Below, piece by piece: positions 25,617 through 33,860 of a stretch of 64,000 nucleotides of DNA. Made by a program: the position numbers and the translations under genes. Source of the stretch: Anaerolineae bacterium (GTDB lineage Bacteria; Chloroflexota; Anaerolineae; Aggregatilineales; Phototrophicaceae); NCBI GenBank assembly GCA_022825675.1, contig JAJDWK010000087.1:1-64000 (forward strand), read 5' to 3'. The notes beneath the pieces were generated by a model that was given only the letters and a program-made list of their open reading frames with translations, ran no database searches and was not told where the DNA came from. Position 1 is the first letter of the stretch. Each line of letters opens with the position of its first letter.

Positions 25617-26759
25617 ATTCCAAAGCTCGGCATCCTTGTCATCTGCGCGCTGCTGCTCTGCCTTGTGCATGGCGGCTGGCTGATGGCGCAGCCGCCCGCG
25701 CCCGCCGCCTGTGATCTTGAAAGCCGCCCGCGTCAATGGCGCTTTTTCCAGCGCGCCGCCCCCGCCGCGGATGCCAGCGAAGATGAGCACTGGCAGGTCG
25801 CCACATTTGCCCAGCAAGGCATGGACGAAGCGCGGCTGCGGCCGGGCTTGACGCGCTTGGAAGCATCGCCGACGCGGCAAGCGCTCATTCTTATGCGTAA
25901 TGGGCGCATCGTCTACGAGCGCTATTTCAACGGCAGCCGCCGCGCCGACAGCAACCCTATCGCCAGCGTCTCCAAGAGCATGCTCTCCGCCCTTGTCGGC
26001 ATCGCCATGCAGCAGGGCTTTATCCGCACGGCGGAGGACCGCATCGCCGAATATCTGCCGCAGTATTTCACGGAAATGCGCGACCCGCAAAAGCTGGGCT
26101 GGACCATCCGCGATATGCTGACGATGGCGCATGGCATGCAATGGGACGAAGACGAAGCGGGCAGGCTTTTGAACCGCAGCCGCGATTGGACGGCGGATAT
26201 CCTGCAGCTGCCGCTAAGCAGCCCGCCCGGCAGCGCATTTCTTTACAGTACCGGCGCTTCCCAGCTGATTGCCGCGCTGTTGACAGAAGCCTCTGGCATG
26301 AGCCTGTGCGACTTCGCCCATCGCTATCTGTTCGCGCCTATCGGCATCGATGCGGAATTCTGGGGTGTCGACCCCGCTGGCACTTTCGCCGGCGGGCACA
26401 GCGTCAGCATGACCGCGCGCGAGCTTGCCCGTTTTGGCACGCTCTTTCTCAACGAAGGCAATTGGCAAGGGCGGCAGATTGTGCCCGGCTGGTGGGTCGC
26501 CGCCTCGACCTCGCCGCGCATTGAAATCGGCGATAATTATGCCGGCTATGGCTATTACTGGTGGCTGAATACCATCGCCGGCTACGATATGTTTTCCGCG
26601 CTCGGGGCGGGCGGGCAAATCCTGCATGTGCTGCCGCAGTTGCACATTGTCATGGTGACGACGCACAGCTTCCGCGGCAATCGGCGGGACTTCGCCGAAG
26701 AAGCCGAGAGCTATGACTTCCTGTGGAACAGCCTGATTCCAGCAGTAACCGGCGGCTAA
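25617..26759 (+). CDS. Secreted serine hydrolase (class C beta-lactamase/PBP fold)
   Basis: Penicillin-binding-protein-like hydrolase. The catalytic SxxK is SVSK (S117-K120 counted from 25617), with the second motif YSTG in FLYSTGASQ and WGVDPAGTFAGGHSVSMT downstream. From 25617 the frame reads a good signal peptide (PKLGILVICALLLCLVH, cleavage near LMA/QPP), but the only codon available there is ATT, preceded by GGGGG at a 4-base distance; an in-frame stop lies at 25605. The first conventional start, GTG at 25665, would delete the signal. I therefore annotate from ATT. Natural substrate unknown. Its stop overlaps the convergent hydrolase gene. Confidence 0.7.
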   Translation: MPKLGILVICALLLCLVHGGWLMAQPPAPAACDLESRPRQWRFFQRAAPAADASEDEHWQVATFAQQGMDEARLRPGLTRLEASPTRQALILMRNGRIVYERYFNGSRRADSNPIASVSKSMLSALVGIAMQQGFIRTAEDRIAEYLPQYFTEMRDPQKLGWTIRDMLTMAHGMQWDEDEAGRLLNRSRDWTADILQLPLSSPPGSAFLYSTGASQLIAALLTEASGMSLCDFAHRYLFAPIGIDAEFWGVDPAGTFAGGHSVSMTARELARFGTLFLNEGNWQGRQIVPGWWVAASTSPRIEIGDNYAGYGYYWWLNTIAGYDMFSALGAGGQILHVLPQLHIVMVTTHSFRGNRRDFAEEAESYDFLWNSLIPAVTGG

Positions 26760-27964
26760 TCCACCAGCGCCTGATAGGTCAGCGCGCGGAAATCCTGCTG
26801 GAAGGTCAACAAATTGCCCATCAGCTGCGTCATGATGATGCCGACCAACTGCTCCTGGCGGTCAACCCAGAAGTTGGTAGCCGCCGCGCCGCTCCAGCCG
26901 AAATTGCCATAAGAATTGAGCACACCCGTTTGCGCCGCGTCCATCACCACATCAAAGCCCAGCCCAAAGCCTTTGCCCGGCAGCGGGATGGGACCAATCG
27001 CCAGCGGCAGCAGCTCTGGCTTGATATGATTCAAGGTCATAAATTCCAGGGTCTTGCGCCCGATGATGCGCGCGCCATCCAGCTCGCCATCGTTGAGCAG
27101 CATCTTGGCGAATTGCCAATAATCGCTGGCGGTCGAGACCAAGCCGCCGCCGCCCGATGGCGCATTCGCCGGCTGTGTATAGTCGTGAAATGGAATATCC
27201 GGCTCGCCCTTATATTCGCGGAAGCCGCCATGCTGCGGCAAGTGCTGATAGAGCTTGGCGAAGCGGTCCAGCTTGTCGGGCTTTACATGGAAGGCGGTAT
27301 CCACCATGCCCAAAGGGGCGAAGATGCGCTCTTGCAAGAAGTCTTCAAAAGGCATATCCGCCAGCAGCTGCACCAAAAAGCCGCAGACATCGGTCGCGAT
27401 GCTGTAATTCCAGGCGCTGCCCGGCTGGAAGCAAAGCGGCAGCGCCGCCATGCCTCTAATCTTTTCTTCCAAAGTCGCGCTTTCGCTTTGGAATATCGAA
27501 TTGCGGTACATCTCGTCAATCGGCGTATCCTGGAAGAAGCCGTAACTCAAGCCGGCGGTATGCGTCAAGAGATGATGCACGGTCATCGGCGGATTTTGCG
27601 GCGCCAGCTGCGGACCGATATAGCCAGCGCCTTGATAGACTTTGGTGCGCCCGAATTCCGAGATGAAATGGCTGACAGGCTGGCTGAGCTGGAATTTGCC
27701 TTCTTCATAGAGCATCATCAGCGCGATGGAGGTAATCGGCTTGGTCATGCTGTAGATGCGGAAGATGGTGTCGGTTTGCATCGGCAAACGCGCCTCGGCA
27801 TCGCGGTAGCCGCAGCTTTCAAAATGCAGCACTTCTGAATCCCGCGCGACCAGGGTGACGAAGCCGGCAACTTGCTCCCGCTCAACAAATTCTGAGAGCC
27901 TGCTGTTGATATTCTTCAGCCTCTCGGCGGACATGCCCATGGTTTCCGGCGCTATGACTTGCAT
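26756..27964 (-). CDS. Serine hydrolase (class C beta-lactamase/PBP fold)
   Basis: A 402-residue hydrolase without signal peptide, likely cytosolic. The catalytic SxxK is SMTK (S72-K75) within FRIYSMTKPITSIA, the second motif is WNYSIATDVCG, and the C-terminal FGWSGAAATNFWVD holds the equivalent of the KTG motif. Close to the EstB/beta-lactamase-like esterase group. The ATG at 27964 is chosen because GGAGG lies about 8 bases upstream. It is not closely similar to the neighbouring hydrolase, with which it shares only family motifs and an overlapping stop (CTAA). Confidence 0.9.
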   Translation of the reverse strand: MQVIAPETMGMSAERLKNINSRLSEFVEREQVAGFVTLVARDSEVLHFESCGYRDAEARLPMQTDTIFRIYSMTKPITSIALMMLYEEGKFQLSQPVSHFISEFGRTKVYQGAGYIGPQLAPQNPPMTVHHLLTHTAGLSYGFFQDTPIDEMYRNSIFQSESATLEEKIRGMAALPLCFQPGSAWNYSIATDVCGFLVQLLADMPFEDFLQERIFAPLGMVDTAFHVKPDKLDRFAKLYQHLPQHGGFREYKGEPDIPFHDYTQPANAPSGGGGLVSTASDYWQFAKMLLNDGELDGARIIGRKTLEFMTLNHIKPELLPLAIGPIPLPGKGFGLGFDVVMDAAQTGVLNSYGNFGWSGAAATNFWVDRQEQLVGIIMTQLMGNLLTFQQDFRALTYQALVD

Positions 27965-28016
27965 TTGCTGCTCCTCCATCTATTACGCTATCCTATCACG
28001 GCAAGCGATTGCCGCG

Positions 28017-29045
28017 TCACTCTGTCGATTCCCGCAAAAGCGCTTGACGCATTAACAGCGCCTTTGGGTGCTGCGGGTTTATCGTCAGCGCCGCTTCCAC
28101 CGTTTCCAAGGCATGCGCCCGCTGCCCCTGCGCCGCATAATAGTCGCTGAGGATGAGCCGGCGCGCCACCGCCTTTTTCTTGTTGCCAGCAGCCAAATAG
28201 GCGTCGGCGATTTCCTGCTGAATTTCGACCAGGCTCGGGCGGATGCTAACGGCTTTGACGCGCTCGGTGAGCGCCAGCCGCGGCTGCCCGCGCTCGGCAT
28301 AAATATGCGCCAATGCCAAATGCTTGTCAGCCGCCTCCCGCATGTTGCCCTGTTTTTTCAGCAGCGCGATGAGCTTTGCCAAGGGCTTGGGCTCGGCTGG
28401 CGCCAGTTCATGCGCCCGCTGCGCCAGCGCCAACTGCGCCTTCAAGTCAACTGCTGTCGCCGCCGGGCGCGCCGCGCCGCCATTGAACTGCGTCATCGCG
28501 CTTTCGATGCCCGCTGCCAGCCAGACAAGAGCGGCATCCGCCGCCCGCCCCGCCAGCTCCCGCGCGCGAATCGCGTCATCGCCCTTCCAAGGGCGCAGGA
28601 CATAGTCCACCGGGTTCATTTTCCCTGGCGGCCGCCCGATGCCAAAGCGCAGGCGCGCGAACTCCCGGCTGCCCAAATGCTGCAGGACGCTGCGCATGCC
28701 ATTGTGCCCGCCATGCCCGCCGCCTTGCCGCAGCCGCAGAGCTCCGAAAGGCGTATCCAAATCGTCATAGATGACAAGCAGTTTCTCGGGCGGGATGTCA
28801 TGATATGCCAGCAGCGCCCGCAGCGATTCGCCGCTGCGGTTCATGAAAGTTTGCGGCTTCGCCAATATCAAGCGCTTGCCCCGCGCCATGCCCTGCCAGG
28901 TCTGCGCGCGCTGCTCGCCGCGCCCCCTGCCCAAGCTCAAACGCGCGACCAGCTCGTCTATAGTCCAATAGCCGGCATTGTGCCGCGTCTGCTGATATTT
29001 CGCGCCGGGATTGCCCAATCCCACGATCAGATATTTCTCAGTCAT
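28017..29045 (-). CDS. pth: Peptidyl-tRNA hydrolase with C-terminal TPR extension
   Basis: Residues 1 to about 190 are a complete bacterial Pth, which frees tRNA from stalled peptidyl-tRNA. Catalytic and binding residues are present: N12 in GLGNPG, H22 in TRHNAGY, FMNRSG, VIYDDLD and GGHNGMRS. After GRPPGKMNPVDYVLRPW the protein continues for about 145 residues of helical TPR-like repeats (ALAHIYAERGQPRLALTERV, ILSDYYAAQGQRAHALETVE). Typical Pth has 185-200 residues, so this is a fusion. No frameshift or internal start with ribosome site separates the parts. Start: ATG 29045, with GTG 29048 also possible. Confidence 0.92.
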   Translation of the reverse strand: MTEKYLIVGLGNPGAKYQQTRHNAGYWTIDELVARLSLGRGRGEQRAQTWQGMARGKRLILAKPQTFMNRSGESLRALLAYHDIPPEKLLVIYDDLDTPFGALRLRQGGGHGGHNGMRSVLQHLGSREFARLRFGIGRPPGKMNPVDYVLRPWKGDDAIRARELAGRAADAALVWLAAGIESAMTQFNGGAARPAATAVDLKAQLALAQRAHELAPAEPKPLAKLIALLKKQGNMREAADKHLALAHIYAERGQPRLALTERVKAVSIRPSLVEIQQEIADAYLAAGNKKKAVARRLILSDYYAAQGQRAHALETVEAALTINPQHPKALLMRQALLRESTE

Positions 29046-29090
29046 CACCAAAAAAACCGCCCATCGCCGCGCCTATGGTAGCAGATATGT

Positions 29091-29110
29091 TTAACCACCG
29101 AGTACACCGA
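29091..29110. repeat. Short CACCGAG repeat copy
   Basis: TTAACCACCGAGTACACCGA matches the left arm of the element at 35188 (TTAACCACCGAGGACACCGA) with one mismatch in 20 bases. It lies between pth and the nitrilase gene and has no recognisable right arm. Confidence 0.55.
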
Positions 29111-29157
29111 TTCACGCGGCGATATTTTCTAATGGTGTCGATACGATTGCCCCGATA

Positions 29158-29937
29158 TTACAGCGGGCTGTCATCCACATAACGGGGATAGCTGCGCTTG
29201 GCGCGCTCGGCTTTTGCCGGCTCGATTTCTACTGTGATGAAGGGCTGCTCGGCTCTGGTGGTGGCGAGGACAGCGCCATCCGGCTCGCAGACCCAGCCGC
29301 AGCCGCCCAATTCCAACGCGCCTTCCGCCCCGGCGTGATTGGAAGACAGGCAATAGGCGCCAGCAATCACGGCGGCGCAGCGCCCGCCCGCCAGCCACTT
29401 GGCATTGGTGCCCCGCGGCGTACTGCGCGGGTTCAGCAGCAGGTGGATGCCCGCTTTGCCATAAGCGCGCGCGTGCTGCATGAACCAGAGTTCGGTGCAT
29501 ATCATAACGCCCAGGCGCAGCGCTCCCGCTTGCGCGGGCTGGAAAGCGACCGGCGCGCGCTCATACCAATTCGCTTCCCAATAGCCCTCGTCATTAGGCA
29601 GATAAGTCTTGTCGTGAATCCAGCGCAGCGCCTCGCCCTGCTTCCCCTGATTCCAAAGATACGCGCAGTTGAGGCGCTTGCCCGCCACGGCGCGCGGCGC
29701 TGTGCCCACGATGAACTCGACGCCCAGCTCGGGCAGCCGCGCCAGCCAGCGCTCATGCGCGCGCGCCGCCGCCGCCCACAGCGCCTCGTCCCGCGTTGGC
29801 GCGGCGCAAAACCAGGGCGCGAAGCACATTTCCGGCAGCAGCAGCAGATCGGGGGCAGCCGCGGCGATATGCGCCCGCAGCCGCTGCCACTCGGCGTCCA
29901 GTTGGCGGGCATTGATTTCGCAGACGGTTACTTTCAT
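29158..29937 (-). CDS. Carbon-nitrogen hydrolase (nitrilase superfamily)
   Basis: A 259-residue amidase or nitrilase-type enzyme. The Glu-Lys-Cys triad is visible as E36 (LLLLPEMCF), K110 (WIHDKTYLP) and C147 (GVMICTELWF), in the correct order and spacing. Family members hydrolyse amides, carbamoyl groups or nitriles; the substrate is not evident. No signal peptide. It lies 14 bases downstream of the ABC exporter gene on the same strand, so the two may be co-transcribed. Confidence 0.92.
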   Translation of the reverse strand: MKVTVCEINARQLDAEWQRLRAHIAAAAPDLLLLPEMCFAPWFCAAPTRDEALWAAAARAHERWLARLPELGVEFIVGTAPRAVAGKRLNCAYLWNQGKQGEALRWIHDKTYLPNDEGYWEANWYERAPVAFQPAQAGALRLGVMICTELWFMQHARAYGKAGIHLLLNPRSTPRGTNAKWLAGGRCAAVIAGAYCLSSNHAGAEGALELGGCGWVCEPDGAVLATTRAEQPFITVEIEPAKAERAKRSYPRYVDDSPL

Positions 29938-29951
29938 CGGGGCTTCCAGTC

Positions 29952-31889
29952 TTATGCCAAGTCGGTTTGGCGGCTGTATTGTGTATGGTAGAGGTCAGCG
30001 TAGACGCCGCCAGCCGCCAGCAGCTCGCTATGACTGCCGCGCTCCACGATTGTGCCGCGGTCCAGCACCAGAATCTGGTCAGCCGCCAGGATTGTGCTCA
30101 GCCGGTGGGCGATGACGATGCTGGTGCGCCCGCGCATTATCTGGCTCAAGGCATCTTGTATCAAGGCTTCGGACTGGCTGTCGAGGTGGCTGGTCGCCTC
30201 ATCAAGCACCAGAATGCGCGGGTCCTTCAAAATTACGCGGGCGATGGCGATGCGCTGCTTCTCGCCGCCGCTGAGGCGATAGCCGCGCTCGCCAACGATG
30301 GCGTCATAACCCTGAGTGAGTCCGCAGATGAAGTCGTGAATATGGGCGGCTTTGGCGGCTTCTTCAATCTCCGCCTGGCTCGCCCCTGGCTTGGCATAGA
30401 GCAAATTGGTGCGGATGCTGTCGTGAAACAGGTAGGTCTCCTGCGTCACCATGCCGATATTTTCCGCCATTGTACGCAGCGTCAGCGCCCGCAGGTCATG
30501 CCCGTCCAGGCGGATTGTCCCGCTAGTCGGGTCATAGAGCCGCGGGATGAGGTAAGTCAAAGTGGTTTTGCCGGCGCCGCTGGGACCAACCAGCGCCACC
30601 AATTGCCCGGGCGCGATGTGGAAAGAAACATGCGAAAGCGCCAGCTCCCGCGCCTGGTGCCCCGGGGACGGGCGGGCAGCGCCATTATCGGCGCGGGTGC
30701 CGCCGCTGCGCGTAGCCGCGACATTGTCCATGCGCCCGATGCGCTCCACAGCGCTCAGCAGCTGCGATTCGTCAATGGAATAGCGGAAGCTGACATTGTC
30801 AAAATCCAGCGCCCCCGCGACCGCTTGTAAGTGCCGCGCCTGGGGCTTTTCGGCGATTTCCAGCGGCAAATCAATGATTTCAAAGACGCGCTCGAAGCTG
30901 ACAATGGACTGCGCGAAATCAACCGGGGCGTTTGTCAGCGCCTGCAAGGTGGTGTAGAGCTGCGTCAAATAGGCGACAAATGCCACAATATCGCCGATGC
31001 TGAAGCTGCCCTGGATGACCAGCAAGCCGCCCACCCAATATGCCAGCGCCGTGCCCGTCACGCTGACGAGCCCAATGAGCACGAAGAATTGGCTGCCGAC
31101 AACGGCGCGGCGGATGCCAGTATCGCGCACATCAGCGGCGCGCTGCTCGAAATGTTCCACTTCGGCGTCAATGCGCCCGAAGAGCTTGACCAACAGCGCG
31201 CCACTGATGTTGAGCGTCTCGTTCATCATGGCGTTCATCTGCGCGTTATAGCCCATCTGATCGCGCGCGATCTTCTGCAGGCGCTCCCCCAAGCGGCGGG
31301 CGACCACGATGAAAAGCGGCAGCACCAATACGCCCAGCGCCGTCAAACGCCATTCCAGCGAGAGCATGACCGCCAATGTGGCGACCACCGTGATAACATT
31401 GGTGATAATCGAAACTATCGTATTGCTGATTGCGTTCTGCGCGCCGACAACATCGTTGTTGAGCCGGCTCATCAGCTCGCCCGTTTTGGTATTCGTGAAG
31501 AAGCGCAGCGACATCTGCTGCAAATGCCGATAGAGCGCGACCCGCAAATCAAATATCACACCCTCGCCGATAGTGCCGTTGAGCTTGCGCTGGGCGACGC
31601 GGATGATGCCGCTGGCGATAGGTATCAGCACCAAGGCAAATGCCAGCGCGCTCAGCCTGGCGACATCCTTTTGCGGCAGCGCGCTGTCGATGATTTCGCG
31701 GAAGATGAGCGGGTTGAGCAATCCCAAGCCGGTCGTGAGCACAATCGTGCCGAGAAGCGCGGCAATCGGCCGCCGGTAGGGCTTGGCATAGCCAAATACG
31801 CGCCGCAGCAAGCGCCGGCTGACATTCGGCTTCGCCGACATATCCCGCCCGCGCATATAGCGGAACCAGCCGCCGCCACGCATGCCCAT
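29952..31889 (-). CDS. ABC exporter, fused membrane and ATPase domains
   Basis: Half-transporter of 645 residues that should dimerise to export lipids, peptides or drugs. Six membrane helices fall in about 40-335. The ATPase has GPSGAGKT (Walker A), the Q-loop segment GMVTQETYLF, signature LSGGEKQR and VLDEATSHLD. Between the start of the ATPase (GALDFDNVSFRYS) and Walker A there is a roughly 40-residue Gly/Ala/Arg-rich insertion (around RSGGTRADNGAARPSPG) not usual for the family, followed by a second VSFHI strand. Start: ATG 31889, or ATG 31883 with a better-placed AGG. Confidence 0.92.
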   Translation of the reverse strand: MGMRGGGWFRYMRGRDMSAKPNVSRRLLRRVFGYAKPYRRPIAALLGTIVLTTGLGLLNPLIFREIIDSALPQKDVARLSALAFALVLIPIASGIIRVAQRKLNGTIGEGVIFDLRVALYRHLQQMSLRFFTNTKTGELMSRLNNDVVGAQNAISNTIVSIITNVITVVATLAVMLSLEWRLTALGVLVLPLFIVVARRLGERLQKIARDQMGYNAQMNAMMNETLNISGALLVKLFGRIDAEVEHFEQRAADVRDTGIRRAVVGSQFFVLIGLVSVTGTALAYWVGGLLVIQGSFSIGDIVAFVAYLTQLYTTLQALTNAPVDFAQSIVSFERVFEIIDLPLEIAEKPQARHLQAVAGALDFDNVSFRYSIDESQLLSAVERIGRMDNVAATRSGGTRADNGAARPSPGHQARELALSHVSFHIAPGQLVALVGPSGAGKTTLTYLIPRLYDPTSGTIRLDGHDLRALTLRTMAENIGMVTQETYLFHDSIRTNLLYAKPGASQAEIEEAAKAAHIHDFICGLTQGYDAIVGERGYRLSGGEKQRIAIARVILKDPRILVLDEATSHLDSQSEALIQDALSQIMRGRTSIVIAHRLSTILAADQILVLDRGTIVERGSHSELLAAGGVYADLYHTQYSRQTDLA

Positions 31890-31983
31890 GACCTAAACTC
31901 CCAAGTTTTCCTTAGCATAGCGGAAACGGCGCAGAGTACGCACCTGCGCTTTTGGCTAGGATGAGAGGCAATGCGCAGCGGCG

Positions 31984-32376
31984 CTAGCGGTCTAGCGCCA
32001 AGCCGCGGATGATGGCGCGGGCATCCGCCATGCGCTCCGCGAAGAGGATCTCGCGCCCTTCTACCGACTTGGTGAAGGTCTTATGTAGCGTCTGATAAAT
32101 CGTGCGCATCGCGCCATTCGCGCCCACAACCACACGAGCGCCTTCGTTGGGGCGGGCTTCCCCCGAGGCGAGCAGGGTCTTGGCGGCGGTGAAGATATCG
32201 CCCGGTATCGAAGCGCCTTCGATATCGATGATGAGATCCACATAATGTTCGACGCCGCCGATGAGCTGGTCGGCTTTCCGCACCGCCGCTTCCAGCTCCT
32301 CCCAAGTCCATTCGCTCTCAAATTCGAGCAGGATAACGGTCTTCTTTTTGTTGTCCCACCGCGTGACGATCGCCAT
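31984..32376 (-). CDS. Small SpoIIAA/STAS-like protein
   Basis: A 130-residue soluble protein. Alternating strands and helices (KTVILLEFESEWTWEELEAAV, HYVDLIIDIEGASIPGD, GARVVVGANGAMRTIYQTLH) suggest an SpoIIAA/STAS-like alpha/beta fold of the kind found in small Chloroflexota proteins. The Ser of a phosphorylatable STAS loop is not obvious. No catalytic motif, no membrane segment. No anti-sigma partner is adjacent. I do not know its role. Confidence 0.65.
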   Translation of the reverse strand: MAIVTRWDNKKKTVILLEFESEWTWEELEAAVRKADQLIGGVEHYVDLIIDIEGASIPGDIFTAAKTLLASGEARPNEGARVVVGANGAMRTIYQTLHKTFTKSVEGREILFAERMADARAIIRGLALDR

Positions 32377-32487
32377 CTCGCCATTCCTGTTTATGCTGAG
32401 TACATAAATGATACGCGCTATTATGCCAAGAGTTGCAGCGCTTGCCAGCGCCGAATCTCTCCATCAAAGAAGGCAATGCTGGCGCGC

Positions 32488-33282
32488 TCAGCCATGTACA
32501 ATCTGAAATGCCAGCGGGCTCGCCGGCGAGAAGCCATCGACGAAAATCTCCACGCTCCAGGCGCCAACAAGGAAGGCGGCGTCGCTCTGATCAATGTAGA
32601 ACCAGATGCAAGCGCCATGGATAGCATTCTCCGGCTGGAAACTGAAGCGGGCGACTTCCGCGCCTTGCCGCTTCCATACCGAGCTGATTGTAACGCCCGC
32701 CGCCACATTGTAAGCCTGCGCCACCACATAAATCTCGCTGGAAGCGGGCGTGAAAGCCGGGTTGATATCAATCGCGCAATCGTCAGCGCCCACCGCTGAT
32801 GCCAGCGCCAGCGCTTCCAGCCGCGGGAGCTGGCTTGGCGCGGGCGGCGCCTGGGTACTGCTCGCGGCGACAGGCAGCGCTGTCGGCGGGTCAATCGCGG
32901 TTGGGACCGCTGTGCCAGCGTGCGCGGGCGCTGCCGTTGCCGCCGGGCTTGGCGTATCAACAATAGCAAGCTGGCTGATTTCCTGCTCGATGAAAGCGCT
33001 GTCGGTGCCCATGTTGTTAAGGCTGAAGCGCAGGAAGCCGCCAGCTTCTTCGACTAAAGAGACGCGGGTCGCCGCGTATTCCAGCGTCGTTTGCATGCGG
33101 GCGCGCACAACGGTGGCGCTGGCGCGCAGCGCTTCAATCTCGGCGGCTGCCTGCGCATAGACCGCTGTCGCCGTTTGCTGCGGCTCTGTCGAGCGGCAGG
33201 CAGCCAACATCAGCGCAGTGGCTGCCAAGCCCAATAACAGGCCGCGCCGGCGCAAAATGCGTAATAGGAGCGCGTTTAACAT
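32488..33282 (-). CDS. Hypothetical lipoprotein
   Basis: A 264-residue exported protein with a type II signal: basic N-terminus, hydrophobic core and lipobox LMLAAC, giving lipidated C29. A helical stretch follows (about 35-75), then a Pro/Ala/Thr-rich linker (about 108-150) and a C-terminal beta-rich domain with two Cys (DDCAID, HGACIWFYID) that could form a disulphide. The last domain looks immunoglobulin-like by strand pattern (VTISSVWKRQGAEVARFSF). Function unknown. It lies downstream of ssrA on the same strand but after its terminator. Confidence 0.78.
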   Translation of the reverse strand: MLNALLLRILRRRGLLLGLAATALMLAACRSTEPQQTATAVYAQAAAEIEALRASATVVRARMQTTLEYAATRVSLVEEAGGFLRFSLNNMGTDSAFIEQEISQLAIVDTPSPAATAAPAHAGTAVPTAIDPPTALPVAASSTQAPPAPSQLPRLEALALASAVGADDCAIDINPAFTPASSEIYVVAQAYNVAAGVTISSVWKRQGAEVARFSFQPENAIHGACIWFYIDQSDAAFLVGAWSVEIFVDGFSPASPLAFQIVHG

Positions 33283-33305
33283 CGGCAGAAGTATAGCGCA
33301 GAAAC

Positions 33306-33332
33306 AAAAAACCGCCCCAAACGCTGGGGCGG
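33306..33332 (-). terminator. Rho-independent terminator of ssrA
   Basis: On the minus strand CCGCCCCA (33325-33332) and TGGGGCGG (33312-33319) form an 8-bp perfect stem with a 5-base loop followed by TTTTTT (33306-33311). It begins 11 bases after the predicted 3' end of the tmRNA. Confidence 0.9.
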
Positions 33333-33343
33333 GACATCAAAAG

Positions 33344-33733
33344 TGGAAGCGCCGGGGACCTGCCCCCCGGGTCCGCTGGTTTCGAAATCTCGCACCTCTA
33401 CAAGCTTAGCCCGCTCTTAAGTTTCGCCCAGCGCAGCCCTGGCAGGCGCGGTACGCGCTCGGCTAGCCGATGGATCTTGACGCCGCCGTATCGGCGTGGG
33501 GCGGCGAGCACCCTGGCTTTATATGACGCCCGATGCAGTTCGCGCAGGGAGGCGCTGCTGCAGGGACGGTAGAGGGCTATTTGCCTCTACACCCGTTCCT
33601 CAGGTTGTCTAAGCAACCAGCGGAAGGGATTGGAAATTGGGTCTTGCACCTATGTGCTTGCCAGTTTTGCGTGTTGTGGCACCACGGCTTGCAGTGCGGC
33701 TTCAGCCACCAACGTCGAATCTGGTTCGCTCCC
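33344..33733 (-). ncRNA. ssrA: Transfer-messenger RNA (tmRNA)
   Basis: Rescues stalled ribosomes by acting as tRNA(Ala) and mRNA. The minus strand starts GGGAGCGAACCAGATTCGAC, matching the conserved 5' tmRNA block. The 5' GGGAGCG pairs with 3' CGCTTCC (one G-U) as the acceptor stem. The tag frame (33609-33647) reads ARPNFQSLPLVA then TAG; its resume codon GCA follows ATAGGT, which fits the usual A at -4. The 3' domain holds AAGCTTGTAGAGG and CGGACCCGGG. The T-stem loop is GGCAGGT rather than the TTCGANT type. CCA is not encoded. Flanked by a promoter and a terminator. Confidence 0.93.
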
Positions 33734-33790
33734 ATGACGGCTGAAAGCTCCCGCCGACCCAATACGGCAAAAGCTTTCTCGCTTACCATA

Positions 33791-33819
33791 ACTATATCAC
33801 AGCCGCGTCCTGATGTGAA
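33791..33819 (-). promoter_or_regulatory. ssrA promoter
   Basis: On the minus strand TTCACA (33814-33819), a 17-base spacer and TATAGT (33791-33796) make a sigma-70-type promoter. The predicted start near 33784 gives a 50-base 5' leader to be removed by RNase P. Confidence 0.75.
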
Positions 33820-33860
33820 GCGCCAACTTCTCGTTCTACAGCGCAATTAAATCAAATTTT

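Noticed and set aside
25617..27964. Tandem duplication of the two serine hydrolase genes
   Set aside because: They are convergent, differ in length and signal peptide, and share only family motifs, so recent duplication is unlikely.
33301..33420. A stand-alone tRNA gene near 33344-33420
   Set aside because: The acceptor and T-stem here are the 3' half of the tmRNA; no anticodon arm of a normal tRNA is present.
33577..33846. Minus-strand open frame of 89 codons across the tmRNA
   Set aside because: It lies within the tmRNA and its promoter, in a frame different from the tag; not a protein gene.
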